Source: DATKAB01 sp964542745
GTDB taxonomy: Bacteria > Eisenbacteria > RBG-16-71-46
Assembly (NCBI GenBank): GCA_964542745.1
Contig: CAZIVR010000032.1
Location: 1-33,735, forward strand
Reading direction: 5' to 3'
Length of the DNA stretch: 33,735 bases
Shown: piece by piece, positions 1-8,022 of the stretch
Layout of the letters: each line of letters starts with the position of its first letter
How positions within the stretch are numbered: the stretch's first letter is position 1
Notes under the pieces: generated by a model
The model's input: only the letters and a program-made list of their open reading frames with translations
Databases searched by the model: none
What the model was told of the DNA's origin: nothing
Program-made: the position numbers and the translations under genes

Positions 1-696
1 CGTCAACGCGGCGGGCGAGACGAACTGCACCGCCGACGCCTGGATGCTCACGCTGGGACCCTGGAGTTCCGCGACCGCCCCGCGCTCGAGGTTTTGACCG
101 ATCACCGTCACCGTGTTCACCGCACCCGCTACGAGGACCGCGGGATCGACGCGGTCGATCGAAGGCGTGCTTGCGCTCTCCGGCTGGACCGTCGCATGAC
201 CGAGTACTCTTAGCGTGTCGATCTCTCCTGCGGAATCACGGACCTTGACCGAAGTCAACCAGAACTCCGCTGGCTGGGCCGGTGCGCAACCTCCGGCCGA
301 GACGAGATACGTGACGCAACTCTTGTCGCTGGAGGGCGGGAAGACGATGCTCCAAATGTACGTGGTGTCGCTCTCAAAGCCGGTGCCGGGATGGACCGCG
401 GTGTTCCAGCCACAGAGTGCCGAGGTGTCGCTGCTGACGGGAGCAATGAGGTAACACCCGAGGGAATCGGCGGGGCTCCAGGTCAAGTGCGTTGCGAGTT
501 GACGGATATCCGGGGCGCCGTCGAGGCGCAGGTAGAGCCGAACCGGAGTGGAGGGAACGGCCGAGAGGTTCGTGACCGCCCGCTCCCGGTTCCAAGTGAG
601 CCAGGCCGTGCCGCCCGCGTTGCGGCCCGCGTGAGCGGCTGACGCGAGGCTGAAAAGCTCCGCTGAGAGAAGGAGAGCTAAGAGGCTGAGTCGCAT
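1..696 (-). CDS. Secreted protein with IPT/TIG-like domain (3' end outside window)
   Basis: The frame is open from an ATG at 696 through 232 codons to the window edge, so the C-terminus is missing. Residues 1-23 form a Sec signal peptide ending in AHA before G24. Residues 25-172 look like a beta-rich domain with four cysteines (C81, C95, C127, C137), which could form two disulfides. From about residue 178 the pattern PSIDRVDPAVLVAGAVNTV, followed by VIGQNL, matches the start of an IPT/TIG immunoglobulin-like domain. Such modular exported proteins are common on the surface of high-GC Gram-negative lineages, but no enzymatic role can be read here. A GAGGGG purine run sits upstream of the ATG. 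Base composition is slightly less GC-extreme than in neighbouring genes, which could mean different history or only fast evolution. Function is unknown. Confidence 0.72.
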   Translation of the reverse strand, partial: MRLSLLALLLSAELFSLASAAHAGRNAGGTAWLTWNRERAVTNLSAVPSTPVRLYLRLDGAPDIRQLATHLTWSPADSLGCYLIAPVSSDTSALCGWNTAVHPGTGFESDTTYIWSIVFPPSSDKSCVTYLVSAGGCAPAQPAEFWLTSVKVRDSAGEIDTLRVLGHATVQPESASTPSIDRVDPAVLVAGAVNTVTVIGQNLERGAVAELQGPSVSIQASAVQFVSPAALT

Positions 697-735
697 GTAC
701 GGCCCCTCTGTCCCGCCGACGATTGACCGACGCGT

Positions 736-741
736 ACTCTA
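736..741 (-). promoter_or_regulatory. Candidate -10 element (TAGAGT) of the IPT/TIG gene
   Basis: TAGAGT on the minus strand lies 39 nt before the ATG at 696. It matches the TAnnnT elements found ahead of several other genes here. No convincing -35 hexamer is seen. Confidence 0.35.
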
Positions 742-784
742 CCCGAAGCTCCGGGGGGGCGAGAGCCCTCCCCCTGGTTGCGGG

Positions 785-828
785 TTCCGGAAATCCTGAC
801 CACCCCCTTTCCGGAAACTCTGACCACC
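785..828. repeat. Two-copy 20-bp repeat resembling an IS21-type terminal repeat
   Basis: TTCCGGAAATCCTGACCACC (785-804) recurs as TTCCGGAAACTCTGACCACC (809-828), a 24-bp period with two differences. IS21-family elements are known to carry several such repeats at their ends, often with TGACCACC/CCGGAA-like cores. No istA or istB reading frame lies nearby, so if the resemblance holds this is a relic or solo end. Confidence 0.4.
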
Positions 829-1034
829 TGAGAGCGGCGTCGAGCTCCGATAGCCTGCCGCCCGTTGCGAGAGGAATCGGGAAATCCCGGCGCTGGAGGT
901 GGGGGGGGTGAGGCACCCGACCTTACCGCCCCGCCTGCTCGCGCGCTGGCGCGAGGCGCTGCCGCCCGCGGGCTGGGCCGAACCGCCGCCGCGGCCGGAA
1001 CTTGCGCCCGGCGCCGCGCGGGTGGGCCGCGCGG

Positions 1035-1083
1035 CCCGGGGCCACGCGCGCAGGCCGCGGCCGGTGCCCGGGGCCACGCGCGC
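1035..1083. repeat. 17-bp direct repeat, 32-bp period
   Basis: CCCGGGGCCACGCGCGC occurs at 1035-1051 and again identically at 1067-1083, in an otherwise low-complexity GC tract upstream of the metal-export operon. It may be a local duplication. A pair of regulator sites is possible but unsupported. Confidence 0.5.
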
Positions 1084-1136
1084 GGGCGCGCCAGTCTTGA
1101 CGCTTCGCGGACACGCGTCACCCGCGGCGGGGACGA

Positions 1137-1142
1137 TAGTAC
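1137..1142 (+). promoter_or_regulatory. Candidate -10 (TAGTAC) giving a leaderless transcript
   Basis: TAGTAC ends 7 nt before the ATG at 1150. That is the spacing expected if transcription starts at the A of the start codon. No Shine-Dalgarno sequence precedes this ATG, which fits a leaderless mRNA. The same geometry recurs at 8501, 26664 and 29952. Confidence 0.35.
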
Positions 1143-1149
1143 CTACGTT

Positions 1150-1599
1150 ATGATCGCGCGCACGCTGGCCCGCATTCCCCGCGACCTCCCGCGTCGCGTC
1201 AACGCCCTGCTGGCGCTTGGGTTCTTCCTGCTCGGCACCAACTTCTGCGTGTTCGCCCCGCCGCCCGCGTTGAGCGCACCGCTTCCCTCGGCGTTTGCTT
1301 CCGCGCCGGAAGGCTCGCCGCACGGTTGCTGCGCCGCCGCCGCCGACCGTGCCGCTCGCGAAGCAGAAGCGACCCGCCAGGCCACCGCACCGTGCTGCGT
1401 GGCGGTGGCCCCGGTGCTCGCCGCACACGGCGCCACGGTGGACCCCGCGCCGGTGCTCGCCGTCGCGACCGAGCTCGCGCCGCTCGCGATTCCCTTCGTG
1501 TCGCCCGCGCTCGCGCGGCCGGCGCTCCCGGAGGACGCCCGCCCTCCGGCGCTCCACTCCGCGACCCCGGATGCGGGTCGCGCCCCGCCGCGTCTCTGA
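1150..1599 (+). CDS. Small exported protein with two Cys-Cys pairs, first gene of the metal-export operon
   Basis: The product is 149 aa. The ATG at 1150 was chosen because it starts a positively charged N-terminus (MIARTLARIPRDLPRRVN) followed by a hydrophobic segment at residues 17-37, a signal peptide or membrane anchor. The mature part has an HGCC pair and a PCC pair about 26 residues apart, then a long Ala/Pro-rich tail without further cysteines. I do not recognise a family. Paired cysteines in a small exported protein directly ahead of a CusCBA-type efflux operon suggest periplasmic binding of a soft metal such as Cu(I) or Ag(I). That role is inferred from position and residues only. 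The open frame extends upstream to 865, but that part has shadow-like composition and no better start. Confidence 0.6.
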   Translation: MIARTLARIPRDLPRRVNALLALGFFLLGTNFCVFAPPPALSAPLPSAFASAPEGSPHGCCAAAADRAAREAEATRQATAPCCVAVAPVLAAHGATVDPAPVLAVATELAPLAIPFVSPALARPALPEDARPPALHSATPDAGRAPPRL

Positions 1600-1611
1600 T
1601 CCCTCGCTGAA

Positions 1612-1640
1612 GGCGGTCCTCCCCCGGGAGTAAGACCGCC
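1612..1640 (+). terminator. Hairpin between the small Cys protein and the channel gene
   Basis: GGCGGTC (1612-1618) pairs with GACCGCC (1634-1640), with a further CTCCC/GGGAG pairing inside the loop. There is no T-run. It could attenuate transcription or protect mRNA between the first gene and the efflux genes. Confidence 0.35.
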
Positions 1641-1735
1641 CGCGAAGATCCGTCTTTCGGTTCGCGCGACCGCGCGACACCCGACTCACGGCTCCCGCGC
1701 TTCGCCCGACGGGAAGCGCACGAGGATCGAGACCG

Positions 1736-3094
1736 ATGATTTCCATGGCCCTTGCGGCGCTGTTGCTGGCCGCTCCAACCGACACCACCCGCGTGTTCGC
1801 CATGCCCCCGCACGGCGAGGCGCTGTTCGCGGGCCTCGACACGCTGTCGCTCGAGGCGCTCGAGCGCGAGGCGCTGGTGCGGAACCCCTCGTACGCCGCC
1901 ATGCGCGCCGCCGCCGCCGCCGCCCGCGCCCGCGCTCGGGCCGCGGGCTCGCTCGAGGATCCGATGGCGAGCGTGACCGCCGCACCGCGCAGCTTCTCGG
2001 GCGACGCGATGATGGGCCCGGGCTACCGGTGGGGCGTGCGGCAGAGGCTCCCCGTGTTCGGCGAGCGCGGCCTCGAGCGTCGCTCGGCCCGCGCCGACGC
2101 GGCGGCCATGCTGCTCGACGCCGAAGCCGCGAGGCTCGACCTGCTCGCGATGGTTCGGTCCTCGTTCTTCGATCTCTACCGGGCCGAGCGGGCACTCGAG
2201 ACCAACGCCGAGCAGGCGCGGCTGGTGAACCAGTTCCGGCGCGCGGCGCTCGCCCGCTACGCCAGCGGCATGGAGGGCCAGCAGGATCCGCTGCAGGCCG
2301 ACGCCGAGCTCGGCATGCTCGCGCACGAGGAGGCGGTGCTGATTCGCGAGCGCCGCCTGGCGAGGCTCCGGCTCAACGCGCTGCTGCACCGCGAGCCCGC
2401 GCTGCCGCTTCCGCCGCCGCCGGCACGGCTCGTCCTGCCCGCGCTCGCCGACACGTCGCGCCGGGAGCTCGCGGCGCGCGCCCCGTGGCCCGAGCTGCGC
2501 GCCGCCGAGGCGCGGATCGAGGCCGGCGAAGCGATGGCGACGCTCGCCTCGCGCCGCCGGCTGCCCATGCTCGAGCTCGGTTTCGAGCGCGACTTCTTCA
2601 TGCGCGAGCCCGAGTTCCGCACCATGGCGATGCTCGGCTTCAACCTGCCGATCTTCCGCGGCCGTCTCGCGGCCGCCGAGGCCGAGGCGCGCGCCTCGCT
2701 CAACCGGGCGCGCCTCGAGCGCGCGGCGGTGGCCGACGAGGTGGCGCTTCGCATCGAGGAGGCCCGCGCCGACTACGAGGAGGCGCTCCACGAGATGGAG
2801 GTGGTGGAACAGATCCTGTTGCCGACGCGCGAGCGCGCGCTGGCGGCCGCCCGGGCCGGGTACGAGAGCGGTCGCGGCGGGTTCCTCGCCCTGCTGGACG
2901 CGGCGCGCGGCCGCTCGAGCGCGCGCCTGGCGCTGGAGGAGGCCCGTGCCCGCGCGGCCCACGGCTGGGCGGCCATGCAGCGCGCGGTAGCCGGCGACGT
3001 GATCTCGATGCGGCCCGCCGGCGGATCCGCCGTGCCGGCGCCCGCGGTCCCCGGGACCGATCGGAACACCGACCGAAAGGAGTCGCAGCGATGA
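1736..3094 (+). CDS. CusC/TolC-type outer-membrane efflux channel
   Basis: This 452-aa protein fits the outer membrane factor family (TolC/CusC), the trimeric exit duct of tripartite efflux pumps. A short hydrophobic N-terminus (MISMALAALLLAAPT) is a probable signal peptide. Two long alpha-helical repeats rich in Ala, Arg and Glu follow, with heptad-like stretches around residues 55-215 and 255-430. SLEALEREALVRNPSYAAMRAA near the N-terminus and the RQRLPVFGERG and GFNLPIFRGRLAA segments match the family's repeated pattern. Length is usual. A GAGG motif sits 9 nt before the ATG. The stop overlaps the next start as ATGA (3091-3094), so the channel and adaptor are translationally coupled. Pairing with CusB and CusA below implies Cu(I)/Ag(I) export across the outer membrane. 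Confidence 0.88.
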   Translation: MISMALAALLLAAPTDTTRVFAMPPHGEALFAGLDTLSLEALEREALVRNPSYAAMRAAAAAARARARAAGSLEDPMASVTAAPRSFSGDAMMGPGYRWGVRQRLPVFGERGLERRSARADAAAMLLDAEAARLDLLAMVRSSFFDLYRAERALETNAEQARLVNQFRRAALARYASGMEGQQDPLQADAELGMLAHEEAVLIRERRLARLRLNALLHREPALPLPPPPARLVLPALADTSRRELAARAPWPELRAAEARIEAGEAMATLASRRRLPMLELGFERDFFMREPEFRTMAMLGFNLPIFRGRLAAAEAEARASLNRARLERAAVADEVALRIEEARADYEEALHEMEVVEQILLPTRERALAAARAGYESGRGGFLALLDAARGRSSARLALEEARARAAHGWAAMQRAVAGDVISMRPAGGSAVPAPAVPGTDRNTDRKESQR

Positions 3095-4620
3095 AGGCGA
3101 AAATCGTGATCCCGGCCGTCGCGGTGCTCGCCCTCGCGGGCGCCGGGGCGTGGGTGTGGCTGGCGAAGCCGTTCGGGGGCGGGAAAGTCCCCGACATGCC
3201 CATGCAGCAGGTGGGCGACTACCGCATCGGCGTGGCGACCTCGCCCGATCCCCCGAGGCCCGGCGAGAACACCGCCACCATCGTGGTGAAGGACGCGGAG
3301 GGAAACCCGGTCGCGGGCGCCTCGCTGGACCCGCGCTTCGTGATGGAGGCGATGGGCCAGATGCCGCGCATGGAGAGCAAGGGCAAGATCACCGAGGTGG
3401 CGCCCGGCGTCTATCGCGCCGCCTACGGGCTCTCGATGCCTGGCGAGTGGGACGTGCACGTGCGGATGAAGTCCGGGGACGCCCCGCAGGTGCTCGGGAG
3501 CTGGAGGCTCAGCACGTCGGTCGAGGGGCTCGCGTTCGTGAGCGGGAGCGCGCCGACCCGGGCCGCGGGCGGGGAGCGCGCGGACGACGCCGCCACGGCG
3601 GGTGAGGAGGGCGCCCACGCCGAGGGCGCCGAGCTGGCCCCGGGCGAGGGCGAGGTGCACGTGGACGCGGCGCGGCGGCAGGCGCTCGGCATCCGCGTGG
3701 CGCCCCTCAAGGCGCGCGAGCTGAGCATGCGCGTGCGCAGCGCGGGCCGGGTGGCCTGGGACGAGACCCGCACCCGCGACGTGACCTTCAAGTTCGGCGG
3801 CTACATTCGGAGCCTCGCCGCCGACTTCACCGGGCGCACGGTGCGCGAGGGCGAGGTGCTGTTCACGGTGTACAGCCCCGAGCTGCTCGCCGCCCAGCAG
3901 GAGTACCTCGAGGCGCTCGGAGCGGCGGCGAAGGATCCGGCCGCGCGCGATCTGGCGGCCGCGGCCAAGCGCAGGCTCGAGCTGTGGGACGTCCCGGCCG
4001 CGCAGATCGAGGGGATCGCCCGCGAGAACCGCACCCGCGACGTGCTGCCGGTGGTGGCGCCCGTGACCGGCGTGGTGATCGAGAAGCGGGTCGTGAACGG
4101 CAGCCCGTTCAACCCGGGCGAGGTGCTGTTCCGCATCGCGCCGCTCGACCCGATCTGGGTGATGGCGAGCGTGTACCAGATGGACCTGCCGCTGGTGAAG
4201 CTGGGCGCGCCGGTCACGATCTCGAACCCCTACCTGGACGGCGGCTCGCGCGCGGGGCACGTGGCGTTCGTGGACCCGATGCTGGCCGCCGAAACGCGCA
4301 CCAGCTCGGTGCGGATCGAGGTGCCGAACCCGAGGGGCGACCTGAAGCCCGGCATGTTCGTGGACGTGAATCTCGAGGCGCGCCTCGGCCTGAAGCTCGC
4401 GGTGCCGGAGAGCGCGGTGCTCCCGACCGGCGAGCGGCACATCGTGTTCGTGGACCTGGGCGGCGGACGCCTCGCCCCGCGCGAGGTGAAGCTCGGCACG
4501 CGCGCCGGCGAGTGGTACGAGGTGCTCGGCGGCCTCGCCGCCGGCGAGCGGGTCGTGGTCTCGGGCAACTTCCTGATCTCGAGCGAAGCCAAGCTCAAGA
4601 CCGCGACGGAGAAGTGGTGA
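3091..4620 (+). CDS. cusB: CusB-like periplasmic adaptor with N-terminal YtkA/FixH-like domain
   Basis: The 509-aa membrane fusion protein links the CusA pump to the channel. The ATG at 3091 was chosen for its AAAGGAG site, the ATGA overlap with the channel gene and the signal-anchor segment at residues 4-24. Residues about 40-145 form a YtkA/FixH-like beta-sandwich (VGDYRIGVATSPDPPRPGEN, later GEWDVHVRMKSG), an extra domain found in some metal-efflux adaptors. Residues about 185-505 carry the CusB/HlyD core: a beta-barrel (RSAGRVAWDETRTRDVTFKF), a lipoyl-like domain with a short helical hairpin (LFTVYSPELLAAQQEYLEAL) and the membrane-proximal domain (LIS..AKLKTATEKW). MPM and MEAMGQMPRM are methionine clusters suitable for Cu(I)/Ag(I), as in the CusB N-terminus. 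The open frame runs upstream inside the channel gene, but that part is out-of-frame shadow. Confidence 0.9.
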   Translation: MKAKIVIPAVAVLALAGAGAWVWLAKPFGGGKVPDMPMQQVGDYRIGVATSPDPPRPGENTATIVVKDAEGNPVAGASLDPRFVMEAMGQMPRMESKGKITEVAPGVYRAAYGLSMPGEWDVHVRMKSGDAPQVLGSWRLSTSVEGLAFVSGSAPTRAAGGERADDAATAGEEGAHAEGAELAPGEGEVHVDAARRQALGIRVAPLKARELSMRVRSAGRVAWDETRTRDVTFKFGGYIRSLAADFTGRTVREGEVLFTVYSPELLAAQQEYLEALGAAAKDPAARDLAAAAKRRLELWDVPAAQIEGIARENRTRDVLPVVAPVTGVVIEKRVVNGSPFNPGEVLFRIAPLDPIWVMASVYQMDLPLVKLGAPVTISNPYLDGGSRAGHVAFVDPMLAAETRTSSVRIEVPNPRGDLKPGMFVDVNLEARLGLKLAVPESAVLPTGERHIVFVDLGGGRLAPREVKLGTRAGEWYEVLGGLAAGERVVVSGNFLISSEAKLKTATEKW

Positions 4621-4642
4621 ACAGCCGCGACTGCCATCGACC

Positions 4643-4659
4643 CGGAGCCCGTGGCTCCG
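4643..4659 (+). other. Small hairpin in the cusB-cusA spacer
   Basis: CGGAGCC (4643-4649) and GGCTCCG (4653-4659) form a perfect 7-bp stem with a CGT loop, 23 nt after the cusB stop. With the larger repeat at 4679-4775 it makes the cusB-cusA junction highly structured. Confidence 0.5.
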
Positions 4660-4678
4660 CTTGCGTGCCGGTTCGGGG

Positions 4679-4775
4679 GTCGGGCGGTTCGGGCATGGGC
4701 ACTCCCCACGCCGCGAGGCCCACCCCGCCCCGCCTTTTAGCGTCGCGGGGAGTGCCCATGCCCGAACCGCCCGAC
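4679..4775. repeat. 29-bp perfect inverted repeat between cusB and cusA
   Basis: Positions 4679-4707 are exactly complementary to 4747-4775, with a 39-nt loop. The arm contains GGTTCGGGCATGGGCACTCC. The loop includes a short TTTT tract (4735-4738). It lies inside the operon, 58 nt after the cusB stop and 50 nt before the cusA start. A perfect arm of this length is unlikely by chance even at this GC content. It could be a REP/MITE-like dispersed element or an mRNA structure that sets the cusB:cusA ratio. I found no second copy in the window. Confidence 0.8.
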
Positions 4776-4825
4776 GCGCCGCCCGCCCAGCCCGACGCGC
4801 TGCCCGCCAAGGGGGGCCCCCGGCC

Positions 4826-7800
4826 ATGATCGAACGGGTGATCGCATGGTGCGCGCGGAACCGCGGGTTCACGCTGCTGGGCGTGCTCGTTGCCGCCGGG
4901 TTCGGCGTCCACGCCCTGTGGAACACGCCGCTCGACGCCATCCCCGACCTGACCGACACGCAGGTCATCATCTACACCGAGTGGCGCGGCCGGAGCCCCG
5001 ACCTGGTGGACGACCAGATCACCACGCCCATCGTGTCGGCGCTGCGCTCCTCGCCCGGCGTGCGCTACGTGCGCGGCTACTCGATGTTCGGGGACTCGTT
5101 CGTCTACGTGATCTTCGAGGACGGCGTGGACCTCTACTGGGCGAGGAGCCGGGTGATGGAGAACCTCGCCTCGGCGGCCTCGATCCTTCCCGAGGGCGTG
5201 GTGCCCAAGCTCGGGCCCGACGCCACCGGCGTGGGCTGGGTGTTCCAGTACGCGCTGGTGGACACCACCGGACGCCACGACCTGGGCGAGCTGCGCGCCT
5301 TCCAGGACTGGACGCTCCGCTACTGGCTGCAGAGCGTGGACGGCGTCTCGGAGGTCGCGTCGGTGGGCGGCTTCGTGCGCCAGTACGAGATCGCGGTGGA
5401 CCCGGCGCGCCTGTTCTCCTACGGCGTCTCGCTCCACGACGTGGCCGCGGCCGCGCGCAAGTCGAGCGGCGCGGTGGGCGGCGGCGCGGTCGAGATCGCC
5501 GAGCACGAGTACATCGTGCGCTCCAACGCCTACGCCCGCTCGCTCGCCGACCTCGAGGCCACGCCGGTCAAGGCGGGGGAAGGCGGCGTGGCGGTCACGA
5601 TCGGCGACGTGGCCGACGTGCGCATGGCGCCCGAGCCGCGCCGCGGCATCGCCGAGCTCGACGGCCGCGGCGAGGTGGTGGGCGGCATCGTGGTGATGCG
5701 CCACGGCGGGAACGCGCTGCGGGTGATCCGCGACGTGAAGAAGCGGCTCGCCGAGGTGAAGGGCTCGCTGCCCCCGGGCGTCGAGCTGGTGGTGGTCTAC
5801 GACCGCTCGGCCCTGATCGGCCGCGCGATCCAGACGCTCGCCCGCTCGCTGCTCGAGGAGATGGCGATCGTGAGCGTGGTGATCCTGCTGTTCCTCGGGC
5901 ACTTCCGCAGCGCGCTGATCCCGATCCTGTCGCTGCCGATCGCGGTGCTGCTCGCCTTCGTGCCGATGCTGCGGCAGGGCCTCAACGCCAACATCATGTC
6001 GCTGGGCGGCATCGCGGTGGCGATCGGGGCCATGGTGGACGCCTCGATCGTGATGGTCGAGAACGTGCACAAACGCCTCGAGCAGTGGGACGCCGATGGC
6101 CAGCCCGGCTCGCGCGACGCGGTGGTGATCCGCGCGCTCCAGGAGGTCGGGAAGCCGATCTTCTTCGCGCTGGTGATCATCACCGTCTCGTTCCTGCCGA
6201 TCTTCTCGCTCGAGGCCACCGAAGGCCGCCTGTTCAAGCCGCTGGCCTTCACCAAGACCTACGCCATGGCGTTCGCCGCGATCCTCGCCGTGACCCTGAC
6301 CCCGGCGCTGGCGATGCTGCTGGTGCGCGGCAAGATCCGCCCCGAGCGTGAGCAGCCGATCGCGCGCGCGATCATCCGCGTGTACACGCCGGTCCTCCAC
6401 TTCGCGATCCGCCGCCGCCGCTGGGTGATGGGCGGGGCGCTCGTGCTGATGCTCTCGACCGTGCCGGTGTTCCTCCAGCTCGGCGCCGAGTTCATGCCGC
6501 CGCTCAACGAGGGAACGCTCCTCTACATGCCCACCGCGCCGCCCGGCGTGTCCGAGACCGAATCGGCCGCGATCCTGCAGCGCATGGGCCGCCAGATCGC
6601 CGACGTGCCCGAGGTGGCGCGCGTGTTCGGGAAGATCGGCCGCGCGCGCACCGCCACCGACCCGGCGCCGCCCGGCATGGCCGAGACCGTGATCGAGCTG
6701 AAACCCGAGCACGAGTGGCGGAAGGGCATGACCTGGCAGAAGCTGATCGCCGAGCTCGACCGCAAGCTCCGCTTCCCCGGCATGCCCAACATCTGGTGGA
6801 TGCCGATCCAGACCCGCAACGAGATGCTCTCGACCGGCGTGCGGAGCCCGGCCGCGGTGAAGGTGTTCGGGCCCGACCTCGAGGTGATCGAGCGGCTCTC
6901 GGTGGAGGTCGAGCACGCCCTGCTCGAGGTGCCCGGCACGCGCAGCGCCTACGCCGAGCGGCTCACCGGCGGCTACTACCTCGACTTCGACGTGGACCGC
7001 GAGCGCGCCGCCCGCTACGGGCTCGCGGTGGGCGACGTGCAGGAGGTGATCGAGGCCGCGATCGGCGGAATGCCGGCCGGGCAGACGCTCGCGGGCCGCG
7101 AGCGGCAGAACATCACGGTGCGCTACGCCCGCGAGCTGCGTGACGACCCCGAGGCGCTGAAGCGCGTGCTGGTGGCGGCCCCGGGCGGCGCGCAGGTGCC
7201 GCTCGGCGAGCTGGCCACGATCCATTACCGCAAGGGCTCGCCGATGCTGCAGGGCGAGGACGGGCTGCTGTTCGGGCTGGTCTCGGTGGACGTGGCCGAC
7301 CGGCCGCTCGGCGACTACGTGCGCGACGCGCAGAAGGTGGTGGCGCGCACCGTGAAGGTGCCGCCCGGGTACCGCCTCGCGTGGGCCGGCCAGTTCGAGA
7401 GCCTCGAGCGCGCGCAGAAGCGGCTGCTGCTGGTGGTGCCGGTCACGGTGCTGCTGGTGGCGTTCCTGCTGTGGTTCAACCTGCGTAACGTCACCGAGAC
7501 CTTCATCATCCTGCTGGCCGTGCCGTTCTCGCTGGTGGGCGCGGTGTGGCTGCTGTGGCTGCTCGACTACAACCTGAGCGTGGCGGTGTGGGTGGGGATG
7601 ATCGCGCTCGCCGGGCTCGATGCCGAGACCGGGCAGCTGATGATGCTGTACCTCAACCTGGCCTGGAAGGAGCGCGTGGAGAAGGGCCGCATGCGCGACC
7701 GCCGCGACCTGCTCGAGGCGATCGTCGAGGGCGCCGCGCACCGCATCCGGCCCAAGCACATGACGGTGCTCACCATCCTGTTCGCGCTGATCCCGATCAT

Positions 7801-7999
7801 GTGGGGGCACGGGACCGGGGCCGACGTGATGAAGCGCATCGCCGCGCCCATGCTGGGCGGCGTGGTCAGTTCGTTCGTGCTGGAGCTGCTCGTCTACCCC
7901 GCGATCTTCGCGTGGTGGAAGGGGCGAAACCTGCCGGAGGTGGCGGACGGGGACGCGGAGACCACCGCGATCGCCCCGGCGCCCAAGCCGGTGGGGTGA
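4826..7999 (+). CDS. cusA: CusA-type Cu(I)/Ag(I) RND efflux pump
   Basis: The 1057-aa inner-membrane trimeric proton antiporter belongs to the heavy-metal (HME) RND family; E. coli CusA has 1047 residues. The ATG at 4826 gives MIERVIAWCARNRGFTLLG, the standard first transmembrane helix. A longer frame back to 4661 only reads through the inverted repeat. Methionines at 568 (LLYMPT), 618 (PPGMAET) and 667 (NEMLSTG) sit five residues before CusA Met573, Met623 and Met672, the three metal ligands. D405 in GAMVDASIVMVEN, E934 in LDAETGQLMM and K977 in RIRPKHMT match the proton-relay residues. The intact ligand triad argues for monovalent Cu/Ag rather than the divalent ions of CzcA-type pumps. It is followed after 23 nt by the cupredoxin gene. 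Confidence 0.95.
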   Translation: MIERVIAWCARNRGFTLLGVLVAAGFGVHALWNTPLDAIPDLTDTQVIIYTEWRGRSPDLVDDQITTPIVSALRSSPGVRYVRGYSMFGDSFVYVIFEDGVDLYWARSRVMENLASAASILPEGVVPKLGPDATGVGWVFQYALVDTTGRHDLGELRAFQDWTLRYWLQSVDGVSEVASVGGFVRQYEIAVDPARLFSYGVSLHDVAAAARKSSGAVGGGAVEIAEHEYIVRSNAYARSLADLEATPVKAGEGGVAVTIGDVADVRMAPEPRRGIAELDGRGEVVGGIVVMRHGGNALRVIRDVKKRLAEVKGSLPPGVELVVVYDRSALIGRAIQTLARSLLEEMAIVSVVILLFLGHFRSALIPILSLPIAVLLAFVPMLRQGLNANIMSLGGIAVAIGAMVDASIVMVENVHKRLEQWDADGQPGSRDAVVIRALQEVGKPIFFALVIITVSFLPIFSLEATEGRLFKPLAFTKTYAMAFAAILAVTLTPALAMLLVRGKIRPEREQPIARAIIRVYTPVLHFAIRRRRWVMGGALVLMLSTVPVFLQLGAEFMPPLNEGTLLYMPTAPPGVSETESAAILQRMGRQIADVPEVARVFGKIGRARTATDPAPPGMAETVIELKPEHEWRKGMTWQKLIAELDRKLRFPGMPNIWWMPIQTRNEMLSTGVRSPAAVKVFGPDLEVIERLSVEVEHALLEVPGTRSAYAERLTGGYYLDFDVDRERAARYGLAVGDVQEVIEAAIGGMPAGQTLAGRERQNITVRYARELRDDPEALKRVLVAAPGGAQVPLGELATIHYRKGSPMLQGEDGLLFGLVSVDVADRPLGDYVRDAQKVVARTVKVPPGYRLAWAGQFESLERAQKRLLLVVPVTVLLVAFLLWFNLRNVTETFIILLAVPFSLVGAVWLLWLLDYNLSVAVWVGMIALAGLDAETGQLMMLYLNLAWKERVEKGRMRDRRDLLEAIVEGAAHRIRPKHMTVLTILFALIPIMWGHGTGADVMKRIAAPMLGGVVSSFVLELLVYPAIFAWWKGRNLPEVADGDAETTAIAPAPKPVG

Positions 8000-8022
8000 T
8001 TCGAGACGAAAGGAGATTCACG

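Larger units (their letters stand above)
697..1149. other. Gene-free spacer of about 450 bp
   Basis: No convincing gene is seen. The spacer holds the promoter of the minus-strand IPT/TIG gene, the 24-bp-period repeat at 785-828, a G-rich tract at 898-908, a very GC-rich segment with a 17-bp direct repeat (1035-1083), and the putative promoter of the next operon at its right end. Open frames through it have only shadow-type composition. Confidence 0.5.

Noticed and set aside
785..1083. CRISPR array in the gene-free spacer
   Set aside because: Repeats are only two copies each, with no uniform spacers and no cas genes.
4661..4825. N-terminal extension of CusA back to 4661
   Set aside because: The added residues are low-complexity and encoded by the inverted repeat. 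Family alignment starts at MIERVIAW.
4595..7810. 1071-codon open frame on the minus strand opposite cusA
   Set aside because: It is a shadow of the high-GC cusA codon pattern: His/Arg/Gln-rich, low complexity, no motif or start signal, while the plus strand has an unambiguous CusA.
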